From Schistocephalus solidus (taxonomy: Eukaryota; Platyhelminthes; Cestoda; Diphyllobothriidea; Diphyllobothriidae), in the NCBI GenBank assembly GCA_017591395.1, contig WEDG01002492.1, positions 1 to 64,000 on the forward strand: a stretch of 64,000 bases of DNA, in the 5' to 3' direction. The notes under the pieces were generated by a model. It did no database searches. It worked only from the letters and a program-made list of their open reading frames with translations, and was not told where the DNA came from. Positions 32,601 to 44,845 of the stretch are shown here, piece after piece (the stretch's first letter is position 1; each line of letters opens with the position of its first letter). A program made the position numbers and the translations under genes.

Positions 32601-35600
32601 TCATTGGCACACCAGGTTAAACTTCTAGGATTGTGCGCGTTGACTACCGATAAGGTCTTATGGGGTGGTGGACGACAGTCGCCACGGCAGAATCCCGCTA
32701 TCACTCGGGGCATTTATGCGGCTAACTGATTTGCCAGAGGACTGCCCAGCCACGCGCAAAGCCAGTGTAACTGAGTGTCTTACTATTACTTTTTTGTCAA
32801 ATCTAAGAACCTGTCTTTTTTCTGTCAGCCTCCATCAAAAGTCGTTTAACCGTCCGCCAACTGTGGGGGGAAGGGGTGTCGGCAACTAGTTTAACGGATA
32901 GATTCCCTGCTCATCGAAGGCTCTATCATCCTGGACCCCCATGTCATGAAGAACTGTGTCAAGCCAGGTTTGCAACTAATTTATTGGTTACGTGAAGGTA
33001 GACAGAAGCGTTAGCTTTAGGGCAGCGTTCAGAGGTTGGCGATAGAACCGCCTCCCCCCGAGTGTACTCAGCCGTTTTCCCTGGGTGGTCCGAGACATCC
33101 TCGCGATGTTATGACAGCCATTGCTGCCTATATAAATCTAGAGGCAATTGATGCACTTCTTCAAAGGATAGCTTTCAGGGAGCCGTAACAAAACTCAGCA
33201 ATCTTTTCTGTTTCCCACCCACAGGGCTTTGCATTCATGATCGTAGAGGAGGCCTGACTGGATGGGTTGCCGGTGCATAGAGACGTTAGACGTTGTGAAC
33301 ATGCTTTCCGTCTTTGGACGCGTTGCATCCTTATATTCTATCCTTACGATTACCTCAACCCTGCCTATGCCAGCTTACCGAGCGGAATAGAAAAATCACA
33401 ACTTTCTTCAATATTCAAGGTCTCTTATAAGTCCTCAGCTCCGTTCATCTAGTATCTTCCATGAAATCCTATGAGATCGTGGGTAAGTTTGCGTCTCGTG
33501 CTTTTAAGGTGTCCCGTTAGAATCTCCATATATTCGCGAAGTCGATTGATGTTCAGAAGGCGCGTGCCCAGTATGGTGTGGCAAGTCAGTAGCGAAACCA
33601 TTTTTATTCATGACCTCCTGAATTCCAAACCTGTGATTCACTTCACTGTCGGATGAACTGCTCATTTTTCAGGCTAATTTTGTTTGCTGGGTGTGCTTCT
33701 CGCTTTTCTAGCATATCTATGGAAACTGTCCGCGGTCAAAGCTTAACCAATGGTATTTTTTTCCTCGGAGGCCATCGTAATCAACAGTTCTGCTGACTAT
33801 TTTGTATGTATTTCATTTACTCAGCACCGTTGACACAGTCGACTACTGGTGTCGGGGTGGTTAGGCTGTTGATGTTAAGGCAGCTTTAGTCCTTTTACCG
33901 GCGCGCCTCAAATGCGGTGGACAAGCGAACGACGACCGAAAAACATCACGATCTACAGTAAAATGGAGAGGGATTTGGCGTAAACTTGAACTACTGTTTA
34001 CGTTACCACTGATGTCTGACTTTCAGCGACCACCCCGTAAGTTTTCCACGAAGTTACGAAATTGAGACTACGCTTATCGCAAATTTTCACTCTTGAAGCA
34101 AAATGCCATGCCTAAGCAACGGGATCGGCTTATTAACAAAAAAAATAACTAGAGGTCTTGGGTGCTGGAAGGTGTGGATAATGCCTGAATTAACCTCTCA
34201 CCTGAAATAAGCCTGAGATAATAATAATAAGATACGTCCCAATGGACCTTGGAATCCATCAGGCTACCCGTTGCGTCCCTATGCTTCCATTTGAGCCACG
34301 CGTTTCAACCATTTGTCAACAAATCCAATATAAGCCTTCTGGGCTCGATTTTTGGAGAAATTATTTTAAGACCTCCAGTACACACGGAATGTTGTGGAAA
34401 TAATGACCTAATGAAGTCACGCTAAGGTGCTACGCTCGTACCGAGACAGCCTCCTGGAACAAAACATGCACACTAGTCGGCGCCATGAATTTCGGAGCCC
34501 ATGCGAACGGTCGCTGTATATTTCCACAACCAGCGGTTCAAGAACACTTCCTAGGTCAGTATACCTGTCGTTTATGCACCTATACCCTTTGATTGTCCTG
34601 GGTTGTTTTTCCTGTTCAGCTGATATTTGTATACCCATGCAATGGCCATTCATGGTGTTAGGAAATTTTATGTTTTCCCATTTTTGCAATATACGCACCT
34701 GTGTATTCGGGAAAACCGAGTCTCCGTTTTGGTGACAAAACGACTGCAGAATAACCTCCGATGGGTGAGAATCCCCTGCCCCCAAGCTTGAATTACCCAT
34801 TTTTATAGAGAAGTTTAGTTTTCCAGTTTCCTCTGATGAACTGTTGTTTCGTCACTCTTATGCACACCTTTTCCTTTATTTTTTTACCTTTAAATCAGCA
34901 CATTGAAGTGATAGGGCGTGCAGTAAAAGCTTCCATTCCACTCTGTGCCTGATCAAACGATGTAGGCAGTCATCTTAAAAAAAATTAATCTCGTATTCCA
35001 TTTATGCCCAATTTCCGCGTTTCAGATGAGTGAATATGTCAATGTCAAAGAAGTCAACTTCGGTTGCGCGACCAATTATTTTTTAACGACTCCCCATTTG
35101 TTTTTAATCTCGTACAGACACGCTGGAAAGGCTAATACCCTTAGTTACTTTTTTCAGTACTGTGACTACTCATTCTCCTTATTTCGCTCGCCCTTGCGTT
35201 TCCGACAATTTATGGCAGTTTTATAATTAAGTTAAGGCCATTGACGTTATGCTGTTGACTGTTTCTGCTGGTTAGATTAATGAGGTGATATTTCTCTCAG
35301 GTCAGTCTCAGGTTAAGCTTTAATGTGGATACTAAGTAGCATTCAAAAACCCGCTTCTAGAACTTGTACACTTTTTTACTCCGTCTGGTCCCGCCTTCCA
35401 GCTCCGCAATTGCCCATGAAGATGCTCAGTACAGTGCCAGTAACCTCCTCACCATCTACTCGGCCCCAGTCCTTCCTCGCTACTGACACCCCTACGCTTG
35501 CCGCCACCGGTGACGTCACACCCACCTCAGCCTCCGTTGTAGACGAGTTCTCCTACGTGCCCCGACTTGGCAGCCTGCCCAAGATTCCCGGCGCTTGTCT

Positions 35601-38249
35601 AAGAAAGCCCGGCTTCGCTGGCGACTCCACTGTCCCACCCGCCTTCACAGTGGTGCTGGGGGGCATCCCAGTAGACCTGGTGAATCGTCTTTTCGCCCCC
35701 ACTAATCCCGACGCATCGCGGTTGCTCTCATCGATGCGCGGTGCCCCAACAGGTACTTCTGTATCGCCTACCCCGGCGGCTGTGGTTGCGGCACCTCTGG
35801 CCACCGGCAAGTCCATCAGCGGGCCTCTTTTCCTGCCTCGAGAGGGAACTGCCGCAGCAGCCATTGTCAGTAACCCTTCGGATCCAGTCCCCTCAACTCC
35901 CCTCTCCTGTCTCTCGACCAGCATTTCCGGTAGGATAAATAGTATTCGTCGGCTAGAACATGAACATTTTGGGCTCTGCCCCTGTTTGTCTTGTCATACG
36001 TTTAGACGTGGGATATCACGGAGTAAGTAAAAATGAGCTGCTAGGCTTCTTAACGGATATCTGTTGTTCAGTTCCGATACTTACTCCTATGATTTGCATC
36101 CGTAAGTTAATGGTTAGGGATATTTTAAGTGCTTCTGCCACCTGGCTAGGCACGTCTCACATCTGATTCACCTAGGTCGTCGCTTAATTGCTGAACCCTA
36201 TCTGCTGCCAAAATCTTCGTGTTTACCGTAGACTTCCTCATATTGTTAAGAAACTCCTTTCCCGGCGCCTCAATACGTGTTAAGGATCTGTGGAATAAGC
36301 CATTTTAAATAGCGGCTCCTGTCGACGAAGTCCTGTGCGATGACCATGAACTCATAGGTTTCCAGTTTTCCCTCGCAGTCAATACATGTTTCTGGTTAAA
36401 CAACGCTATTTGCACTCTGGGAGTCACTTCATTAAATCCTGTTTTTGCCTAGTTGGCTGTGAGTGAGAACAAGCACTCAGATGGTCAGTTATGAAATTGA
36501 TCTGTCCTGTCGCTTCTTGACAGCCTCAGCGGTCGAAGAGGGGGTCGGTTGCCCCCGCTTTGATGCTCTACAGGACGGTACAGCACGACACTCTTTCAAA
36601 GGCGTCCTAATCTTTTCTGCTTTCGAACCTGACCTCCTTAACCTCCCGCTTTTATACGTTCCCAATGAGGCGTAATTACTCAACGATAAACAGCTCTAAC
36701 TTTATCGAAGTTTTAGACCGTCCTCTCAGTACGGTTATATAGGAGCGCATGGAACAGTGGAAGTTCAATGGCTTGTTGCATGTTCTGGCTTTCTTGTCGG
36801 CCTTTGGGTGCGTATCTAGCCCAAAAGCATATGTAATAAGGCAAACAGTGTGAGACTTTGACAATGAGTAGTTGTTGTTTTCACTGAACCAGCACTTCCT
36901 CTTTGCGTCGCGGTTGACCCTCTGGTCGTCCAGAAACCCAGTTGAATCGTAACTAGCCAGCCAGGGGTTGGTTGAAGGGATGCTTTTGTTTAGCTCTTAG
37001 AGTCGAAGGTGGACATCTCCTCACGTTTCTTCGGCACAACAATTTGCGATTCCAAAATTATGCCGGGTGGCCGCGAAAACTTATTTGGTTACAGGCGGCA
37101 TTCGTCATGTCATATTTCCGCTACGACTTTTGACCTTTCTATAGATAACCGATTCGTCAGATCGACCCCCAACCGCACAGCACAGCGGATAGAAGACCCA
37201 ATTATTTGAAAACCAGACAGTGAGCAAGCCTATCTTATCGATTTCTTATGTCTCAGAGAAGATTATACCTGAGGTTTACTAATGATTTGAAAACGGGAAA
37301 GTGAATCCTGGGCAGCTAAGGCTGTGATAAGGCACTGTATCTTACGGCGTCACTAACCGACGATATTGTAGGTCTCTCTTGTCCCCCCCTCTACACAAAG
37401 TAAATTCTCGCCCTCTGAATTTTTTTTCCTGCGATTAACGGCGTTTCGCATGCTTTCATCGTTCACGACGTCAAACTTCATTTAAACCCATGCAGTACCT
37501 TTTGTAAATCAGACATTATATAGTGGATGTCTGGCCAGCGCTCCAGTAGCTTAATGAAATTTCATCTCACCCGAGGATTACCTTTACCTCCCGAATGATC
37601 ACCGCTAAGCCTTTGTATTTCTAAAATATTAGCTGACCCTCGTTTGTCTGACATTAAGAGGTAACTGTCTGTATTCACTCATTGAAAGTACATCGGCAGA
37701 TGTATACCCCATCTAATAGAATTGAAGGCCTGCAGTCTATTAGGCCTATAATGCTAATTTCGGTCAAAATTCTCGAGGAACTCGCTTGATTAATAAGAAG
37801 TTCTGTCGGGGTCATTCGTGCACATTCCCATTGAGTTCGTTGGAATCTACACCGTGTTGCTGTAGTCAAATCTTTAAATTCGTAATTTTGTATATCTTCC
37901 TGCCTTCCGGTTATTCACACATAGTATAGCGTACTGTTCTCTTCTTTCAGCTCCCATAACTATAGCTTCCCGCATAGTACACAGTCGACCGATTCGGCCT
38001 GTCGCTTTGACCAATACAGTTGACAAAGAATGCGCGATCTCAGGTCTACAGGAGGTAAGGCTTCCCCTTCTTATTTGTTGTGTATGTAGTGGTTCTGTTG
38101 TAATCTCATTGATCTGATTATTGGTCGTGCAGGTGGATGAATCCTCTGCAGCTGTAGCGGAACTGGCCTCTGAACAGCACTCCGTTGGTCTGGTTTCGAC
38201 GGAGCCCTACGAGGAGATTGAGGAATCTATCCAACTCACGTCGGCATAA
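29688..38249 (+). CDS. Five-exon gene, Ser/Pro/Thr/Ala-rich 345-aa protein, function unknown
   Basis: Reconstructed from splice sites and reading frames: exons 29688-29742 (donor CAG|GTTCGT), 31588-31821 (acceptor after CTAAC...CTCGATAG; donor CGA|GTAAGT), 35402-35929 (acceptor CGCCTTCCAG; donor CCG|GTAGGA), 37951-38054 (acceptor TTCTTTCAG; donor GAG|GTAAGG) and 38133-38249 (stop TAA 38247-38249). The first three junctions split a codon after base 1 and the fourth falls between codons. All agree, for 1038 bases in total. It starts MNPSPDSNETLSGSLVAP. Exon 2 encodes a basic stretch (KQIITLKQLPQRQRPSILRR), exon 3 is Pro/Ser/Thr/Ala-rich, and the acidic end is PYEEIEESIQLTSA. Exons are GC-richer than introns. 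The strong acceptor at 29665 leaves GATAGT... open in frame before the ATG, so coding or 5' UTR exons may lie upstream. No family recognised; low-complexity basic/acidic layout would suit a nuclear regulator, but that is a guess. Confidence 0.6.
31195..31400 (+). repeat. Degenerate RTE tail fragment in intron 1
   Basis: CACCTTGACTCTGTGTTG, GAAGTAGATGTTTCGCAAG and ACTCAAGTCAACACC follow the order of the family tail end (TCTTGACTCTG, GTAGATGCAGCGCAAG, GCAAGTCACC) but are heavily mutated. It is the oldest tail copy seen. Confidence 0.55.
32180..32395 (-). pseudogene. Possible FLYWCH-type zinc-finger remnant in intron 2
   Basis: The minus strand reads RGGNRDIIENGYICCNR, then HNRGKHN-stop-AAIKFKCHKV. 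The layout RGG...GY....NR......(W).C...C recalls FLYWCH domains, which are common beside Mutator-like transposases and in flatworm genomes. The key Tyr-Trp pair falls at the in-frame stop, and the distal part continues in a second frame (KSKSCHVNAENDV...) to a stop at 32063. Weak call: it could be chance similarity. Confidence 0.35.
32514..32713 (-). other. Possible antisense exon with strong donor
   Basis: The minus frame MPRVIAGFCRGDCRPPPHKT ... SRPTWPLSHR is open for 66 codons and ends exactly at CCCACAG|GTAAGGG, a near-ideal 5' splice site on the minus strand (32514/32513). The FLYWCH-like remnant lies downstream on the same strand, so both could be one broken gene nested in intron 2 of the plus-strand gene. 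No matching acceptor with a convincing tract was found. Confidence 0.3.
32720..35401. other. Rest of intron 2, no feature identified
   Basis: Open frames of up to 127 codons (minus 34800-34417; opposite plus frame 34427-34735) have no recognised domain or splice partners. The intron ends in the polypyrimidine tract before 35402. Confidence 0.4.
35930..37950. other. Intron 3, no feature identified
   Basis: AT-rich with short open frames only (up to 70 codons at 36463-36675). Nothing recognised besides the donor at 35930 and the acceptor tract before 37951. Confidence 0.5.
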
Positions 38250-38904
38250 GCTCGGACTCCGCTTGTTGGCTGGAAAATACTCGTCCCCATCGGCATGTAA
38301 GCCGCCGCCGGCAGCCTGGGCTTGAAGACAATTGCCTTCCGTAGTGATCCGTCCTCTTTAATGTATACTCTACTCACATTGGATCACTTTGCACACTTGG
38401 TTTTGCATTCCGCTCTATTCCACCGTCTTATGCCCCTGCCACAAGAACTGCTACTTTGGCAACCCTTTCTGTTACTAATGTTTACCGTAAAAGACCTCAA
38501 TAATGCCCTTGTACATATCCAGATGTGTGTGAATTTGTGGTAAATGCTAGGACACTTTCTGGTTGGTTGCTATCTAGGCTGCTCAACATTTAACTTAAGT
38601 CATGACAATTTTGTGAAGTAGGCTACAGAAGTGGGAACTCAGAACAACTATCAAACATTTTGGGGCGGAAACAAACACAACCACTACTCAAGAGGACCTG
38701 GGTGGAAGTTTCTGTCTGTGTGGGGTTCCAATTTCTGTAGTCTGTACCAATAATTGTATCGCAGACTATTATAACTTTATTCGGTGTTTTTGCTGTATAC
38801 TGAAACTTGCAGACTACTTAAAGAGTGCTTCGAGTCGCTAGCTCTTCAACCGCCACTTTTTTTTCCCGTAGATCTCAGGAATCAATATTTTAAACGCAGG
38901 TCTA
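38250..38904. other. Likely 3' UTR / flank of the five-exon gene
   Basis: It follows the TAA at 38247-38249. I see no clear AATAAA signal near the stop. One 73-codon frame at 38322-38543 has no domain. Confidence 0.4.
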
Positions 38905-40620
38905 ATCCAGTGCGGCGTACTAGTTGCCTTTCGGATCGCCCTCGTACTGTGCCCTAACGGAATCTAATTCGCAGTCGTTCACATGCCTATATCTTTGTAC
39001 GTTTCGACATCTTTTAAATGCAATGCCGTCAGTAAAATGCGGGGATTTAAGAGATATTTTTCTGGTAATTGCTCCCGTAGACGGTGCTGATCTCAGGGTG
39101 TTCATGAGCATGGTAGAAAGCATAAGATTGATGGGCGTAGGAGCAAGAAAGCGGACCTGCTTTTCCTCCATTGGTCACTGCGAAGGATTCTGAGATTGTT
39201 TCGTTGTGCGTTACGCGCGCCATGATCCCGTCCTTGAGGTGACGCAACCTCTTCGGTATTCACACAAGCAGGGGAATTTTTGCAGGATTTTCCAGAAATT
39301 GCCCTATCGAATGCTCTTTTTAGGTCTACGGATGTGGCATAGGTGTTAGTGTGCATTTTCTGGCACTTCTGCAGTTTGCGGATGAGGATAATATCAGTCG
39401 TTCCTCAATGTTACCAGATGCCACATTGACGTCTGTGTTCTAGATGGCCGTTGAATCGGTTGAGAGGGATGCTAGCGAGGATCTTTCCGGCAGTGTTAAA
39501 CAGCAGGATTATTTTGTATTTGTCACACAGTTCCCTTTCCGTTTGTAGAGATGAACGATTGTCTCGTCTTTGAAATCCTGGGGGATTTCTCCCTTCCGCC
39601 ACATCTTGAACAGCAATGTAAGATCGTCCATCGGCGGAGAGCCGCCATGTTTGTAGAGATTGGATGGGACTGCTTTGGATCCCGGTGCTTTCTTTCTGGA
39701 TAGTTGGCGCATGGGTTCTGAATATCTCTGTGTGTAGGTTGGGGATCCAGATCGTTTTTATTTTCCATCTGTGCTAACCTGTTGATATTTGTTGTCGGAG
39801 ATTGTGAATGGGTGTTTGAGGACGCCTCTGAAATGCTCAGCCCAGCGCTTCAGATTCTGCGAGTTTTCCGTGAGGCATGTTGGTCTGTTGAAGCTGAACA
39901 GAGGCGCGGCTCCTTTAATGAGGGGACGTAGACTGCCTTGATGTAGACGGTGTTCATTTCGTTGCGGTCCGCCGTTGGCATCACTATGGCTCCAGGGTGA
40001 CGTCGTCCTCAGCCTGCAGATCATCCAGTCGCTGGGTCCCGGTGCGTAATTATGGTTTCGCCTCCGATCGATAAAGTAGTCCAGCATTTGTCAACGCTGC
40101 GACCGGAGTGCATCCAGATTGTCTACTCCCGCATCTGAAAGCCGAAGAACATGGTCAGAACAAAGACGGTGTTCTGAACAGGGTTGCAACAGGAGGAGAC
40201 GCTGCCGTTGCAATCGCCGAGTCCCGGTGCTCCCAGACAGAGTGGTCTGTCTGGAAGCAGGCATTGAAGTCAAGGACAGCGGCTTGTCCGCCTTTGGCAA
40301 GTTGTCAGGAGTGCATGCAGGTGTCCGAGAGCTTGATACTAACCTCATCAGAGTTGGTCATAGGGTGGGGGGAGTGTAGGCGCTAAGGATGGTGGTGCAT
40401 TTGGCTCCTCGAAGGGGTAGACGTAGGATCATAGGTTACTCATTGATTCCTTGCCGCAGACAGTGCAATCTAGCTCTCGGAAGCCACAGATGAGTAATGG
40501 GTGTCAAAGGTTACGTGGGCCAACCACCACCTGCAGGAGAAAAAAATGCTCCCTAACTTGACACTCCTACAACTCAGTGTACTAAATAATGCAACGGGAA
40601 CATTTGATAAAGTTCAATCG
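38905..40620 (-). mobile_element. RTE-like LINE copy C: endonuclease and RT, decayed
   Basis: On the minus strand about 40560-40020 gives the endonuclease (MILRLPLRGAKCTTILSAYT at 40437-40378 region, PMTNSDEV, then an LLLLQPCSEHRLCSDHVLRL stretch and YFIDRRRNHNYAPG) in shifting frames. 40087-39758 gives the linker with LKRWAEHFRGVLKHPFT. 39712-38920 gives the RT (PPMDDLTLLFKMWRKGEIPQ, ETIVHLYKRKGN, TAGKILASIPLNRFNGHLE, DLKRAFDRA). Where the catalytic FADD should be, the reading is HVND (about 38970), so it is doubly dead. The body is cut at 38905, before the thumb and finger array. This is the only copy with most of the endonuclease. Confidence 0.75.
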
Positions 40621-40794
40621 CCCACTGTTACTTCCACAGCCAATGACTTAGGCAACGGTGGTTCCTCCATATAACCACCATACGCACAGATTTTTGCCTT
40701 TCAAACAGCATAATTCGACATCTGCGAGTTCATCGAACGCAGCCGGAGAACGACTACCACAAGTCCGGGGCAACATACCTCTTATCAGCCTTAT

Positions 40795-41400
40795 CTGAAA
40801 GTTCAACCGTCGGTTTCGACGCGGTCCACCATGTGCACCACAGCGAGGTGGCGCAGGAACGGTGACTTGCGCGTTAATTAGATTATAGTGGTAGTAGATT
40901 TGCGATGGATCACCGCACTCTCTTCCTCTCCCACCTGGGCTCGGGTCAAGACTGAGGCAAGAATACCTGAAGCGGGAGAGGGCGCAGGTGGCTGGCGCGG
41001 CCGGAGCCACCTCTAGGCGTGCCGCCACACTTGGCTCTGATCTCACGGAGTGGGAATGACCTAGAGGTCACATTAGAAAGGAGTCCTTGCAGCTTGACTC
41101 AGTCCACCAGTTGGCCACTCCACATAAGCACACACGGGATCGACTGCGAGGTTAAAGTTCAATCTCCAGTGGGTAACTTTCCAAGCTGCGGCTTTTAGCG
41201 CACCGTGATAGCTTCAAATGCATCAGATTGTTTATAGTGAGGAAAGTGCGATGAGCTGTCGACGTCTGTTCTTATTCCCAGGCCCAAGTCACCGTCCGAG
41301 GCGGTCAATGGACTGGTGTGGGGCATGACCGCAGGGGCTGACATACCTACTAACCTCGTCTGCGCGTGCCACATACATGACATGCCCCCACCCCAAAAAT
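40795..41400 (-). repeat. RTE tail upstream of copy C
   Basis: On the minus strand it has the full block order of the family tail, ending GGTGGACCGCGTCGAAACCGAC at about 40826-40805. Downstream in the same direction, after about 175 bases, the endonuclease of copy C starts. Those 175 bases match no other copy here and may be the 5' UTR. A frame of 132 codons across this block (41046-40648) is a tail artefact. Confidence 0.8.
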
Positions 41401-41639
41401 AGAACTACAAGGATTTCACACGAAAGGGAGTGAATGGCTCGACTCTCATATGTGAGTGAGAGTTTCACAGGCCAAGCTAAGAAGGGACCATTGCAGTCTG
41501 ACTCTCAGTCTCATCTACTAGCAAATTCACGTATCGCGCGGGCCTGTGCATACGGACAGTTATTACATGTATATCATATATACACCCTAAACCAGTCATA
41601 CTCACGTATACCCAACGCTAATGTCAACCTGTCGCTAAT

Positions 41640-41870
41640 GCGATTGCTTATTAATGTCACGCATATGTTTAATCGGACACCTTCGAATTCACGGTTGCAC
41701 TACAGGAACCCAATTTCAGGAGTCTCAACTAAGAGTCCTCAGACCTACCTTAACTGTCCTAACTCTCCGCGCACACTTGTGCATCGCGTGCGTTTATTTC
41801 CTATTCCACAAAATAGCTAATACACCACCAATCACGTGTACAACAACCATGTTATGAAGTTAATCAACTC
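41640..41870 (+). pseudogene. Degenerate C2H2 finger fragment of the RTE family
   Basis: The plus strand reads CLIGHLRIHGCTTGTQFQES and, in another frame, CPNSPRTLVHRVRLF, matching the finger-linker-finger pattern of copies A, B and D with most zinc ligands lost. A short tail-like piece (CCATTGCAGTCTGACTCTCAG, 41487-41507) lies before it in the opposite sense, so this is a rearranged cluster. Confidence 0.6.
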
Positions 41871-43100
41871 GTGCAATTATGCGGCTTGGAAGCTACCCAA
41901 CAGATGTTTAGATAGCGCCGGCTTCTTGATTTCGCCTTTATGGTGCTCTAACTCATGTTAGATGCGAGACTCCTCGTGCGTGTGGGATAAGGAAGTAACA
42001 ACTGCATGAAGCGCGTGGGCGGGCTTTCAGGTTCATCAAACACACAATCATCTCCACCGTCTTGTCGCTGCTTTATCAATGCAGCCTTGCGAATGTTGGA
42101 AAACTGTTAAGAATGTCGCGTAAATCTGCTTCAGCTTGAAAAAAATTCGCGCGCTCCTTGCAACTGCACCATTGGCGCAGAAGTCATGATCATTTTTGCT
42201 TGCAACAGATGGACTTGTAAGCATGACAAATCTGAACCTTTGGAGAATATTTCAGAATTTGAGATTAGCTTTAGGAAGGTAGGATTTCCTGTTGCGTTAT
42301 AAAATCAAAAAGTAAGCGAAGCGAAATTGGCTAGACAGCCTCTGTTGAGCAGGACTGTGCAAGTGGTTGATGGTGAGCACAAGCATGCGCGGGTATGCGG
42401 TAAAGCCTGCTGGTTGAGGGTCTAGTCCAGTGCCTGACTGGCGTAGGCTGTAGGTCAATCAGTCATCGGGCGCCACAAAGGTAGGCAGTGACCATTTGCG
42501 GATAGGGAGACCGGCGTTCCTCACCTCCCCCACCATTTGAAGCGTCTCCGTTTTGGTAGGAGTCATCGGACGTTGTTGTTTTGACCTTTTGCTCTTCAAC
42601 AGTGTGCTGTTTAATTATAAGGTTATTTTTCCGTCGCGTTAGAAAATTAATGATTCCAACTACCATATTTCCGTGCTTCCTTTTTCCCTGTATGTTGCCG
42701 TTTTCTTATTCTCAGTTTTAATGTTGAAATGGAGTAGTGAGGATGACGGTGTGTCGATAATCAGTCGATTATGTAAAATAGTTACAGAGAAATGCATATT
42801 TCAATTCTGAGTAACTTCCACCAGGCTCCAATTGTGACTTTTAAACATTATTATCTCGTTGAAATGTCAAGTGTGACCCTAAAAATTCAAGTCCCAGGAA
42901 CTAAACTTCCTGTTCTGCAGTTAATAATCTCTGAAATTATATCCTTGATTGTTGTTTCTGTTTGAGGGAGGAATGGGGGCAAATTCATATATCCATAAAT
43001 TATTTTTTCAGCCCGCACATGGGATGGACCAGCTAATGCGAATAGAAAAAAGATGTCTGCTAAATAGTATTGTTTTTATGATAACTAATGGAGTGTTTCT
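41871..43100. other. No gene seen
   Basis: Stop-rich sequence. A 67-codon minus frame at 42666-42463 is not recognised. Confidence 0.4.
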
Positions 43101-43433
43101 GTGGTAGTGCGAAAACACGACTCTGAGGATAACTCAAGATTTGACCAACGATTTAATTTCTTCCGCTTTCTATTTTCTTTCAGTTTAGGGTCAGCAGTAG
43201 CCTACCCTTGTGCAATGACGATGGAATTCCGGGCAAAACTACCACACTGCATAATGAGTTACATCGAATTAGTTGCTGAACTCCATCAATTCAGTTGCGT
43301 GGTTTCCTTAGCAAGTGTCCACACTCCTTTCGTATTCCAGTGGGTTAACGCTGTCGCTAGTAGGATATCGTGCAGGACGGATCAACTCGCAATAGATTCA
43401 GTTCTGAAGGGCCCACCTTTTTACCTTTCTTGA
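43101..43433 (+). other. Unidentified 110-codon open frame
   Basis: Plus-strand frame MVVRKHDSEDNSRFDQRF ... VLKGPPFYLS-stop. A TTTTCTTTCAG acceptor-like sequence (43175-43185) lies inside it, so the part from about 43186 could be an exon. No domain recognised and no partner exon found. It may be chance. Confidence 0.2.
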
Positions 43434-43448
43434 AACGAACGCCCTCTA

Positions 43449-43520
43449 AAGTCATCTACTCAGTTGATGTAGAACTCGAAGTGCTAACTCTGAATCCGTT
43501 TGTGTTCGATCCCCTTCCCA
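43449..43520 (+). repeat. tRNA-derived (SINE-like) promoter remnant
   Basis: An A-box-like TACTCAGTTGATGTAG (43457-43472) is followed 29 bases later by a B-box-like TGTGTTCGATCCCC (43501-43514), the spacing of a type 2 RNA polymerase III promoter. There is no foldable acceptor stem, so it is not a working tRNA. Confidence 0.5.
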
Positions 43521-43529
43521 AAAGGTAAG

Positions 43530-44845
43530 CAGTATCGTAGACTTGAACCAATACCACTGCCTCGGAAAGCAATTACCTACACCACTAGTCTGCCGACATG
43601 TCGGCCCCGCGGCGCTCAACAAGACTTACCACCTTCCCTCAAGTGTTGTCTGAAGATGAAATCTGTCTAGGATGCCAAATTCTTTTAAGCAAAGTATATC
43701 AGAGTGAAACTTCGTAATTTGAAACTATGATCCAACCAACTTTAAACCCCAAAACCGCCTCGAGCCTCGTCATCATAAAACAAATCTACCTGGTGCAAAT
43801 CGCACCCAAAAAGGCCTATCTGAGGAATGAGGGATTTATTTGCAAGGCAGACCCAACGTTTTTTTAAACTTTAACAGTCATCATAGTTCACCATCCTAAA
43901 CACAACTAATGCAGTAAGAGACCAAACCTTTCTTGAAACCGAGGTAAATAAAAGTTTAAGCGGTTGACTTAGCATAAGTACACGTAGTCTGGGCATTTCA
44001 AAGAGTTGAAAAGATTCTACCGGTCACATCTTTGTCAAAAAATACTTATAGAGTAAACGAAACCGAGGAGAATAAGATGCGACATACAACACGATCTGAT
44101 CCACCCTCAACTTGTACTTTGAATTCCTCTGGGCATGAAATCACAACAGTACAGGGATACTCACCGGGCTAGCAGCAATGCCAGATAATCCAAAGGCTTC
44201 CAAACTGGACAGCCTGTACGCCTGGATGGCGAGTCTCATTGAACACCGTGAGCTTCCTTTTTAGGTCACCTTAACAAAATTTTACTGCCACCGTGGAAAT
44301 TACGATGTTTAAAATCTTTTGACTTCGAAGACACTCAAGTGACCTACCAATCTTCCCGTTCTCGACACATTACGACTGTGCTGATCTGCCAAGAACAAGT
44401 TGGACACTAATACGATTCGTATCGAGGATTCCAAGCGGGATATTTTTCTGCCGCTGGCAGAGAGGATGAAACGCGAAAATTAATTTTAGAACTGAAATGA
44501 TAACTCAGAAATAATTATTTTGACCCAGCAGAGTAAAACTCATTGGGATTGGGACCCACAAAGGCAAAGGGAAGGTTTCAATACAGTCAACTCTCGAACT
44601 ACCTGAGATACGAGGTCCCACCGTTTTACACAAATGGGTCGAATGCATTAGTAAAATAGGAAAAACATTACTTATTAAGTGCACCTGGTTGTTGGCTGGG
44701 GGATTCTAAACGGATTATTTAGGGAATCCTGTTTTGGGCAGTCAGCTTAATTTATCAGAGTTAGTGGATGCCATTAGTTGCAGTAGTCAGGTTGGGTAAT
44801 TTTACTGAAACGTGATTAAACTCATGGCTCCCGCTGGGGCCTCGT
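43530..44845. other. No gene seen
   Basis: AT-rich, stops in all frames, nothing recognised. Confidence 0.45.

Noticed and set aside
35553..35924. 123-codon minus frame opposite exon 3
   Set aside because: Antisense shadow of a GC-rich plus-strand exon that has matching splice sites and phases.
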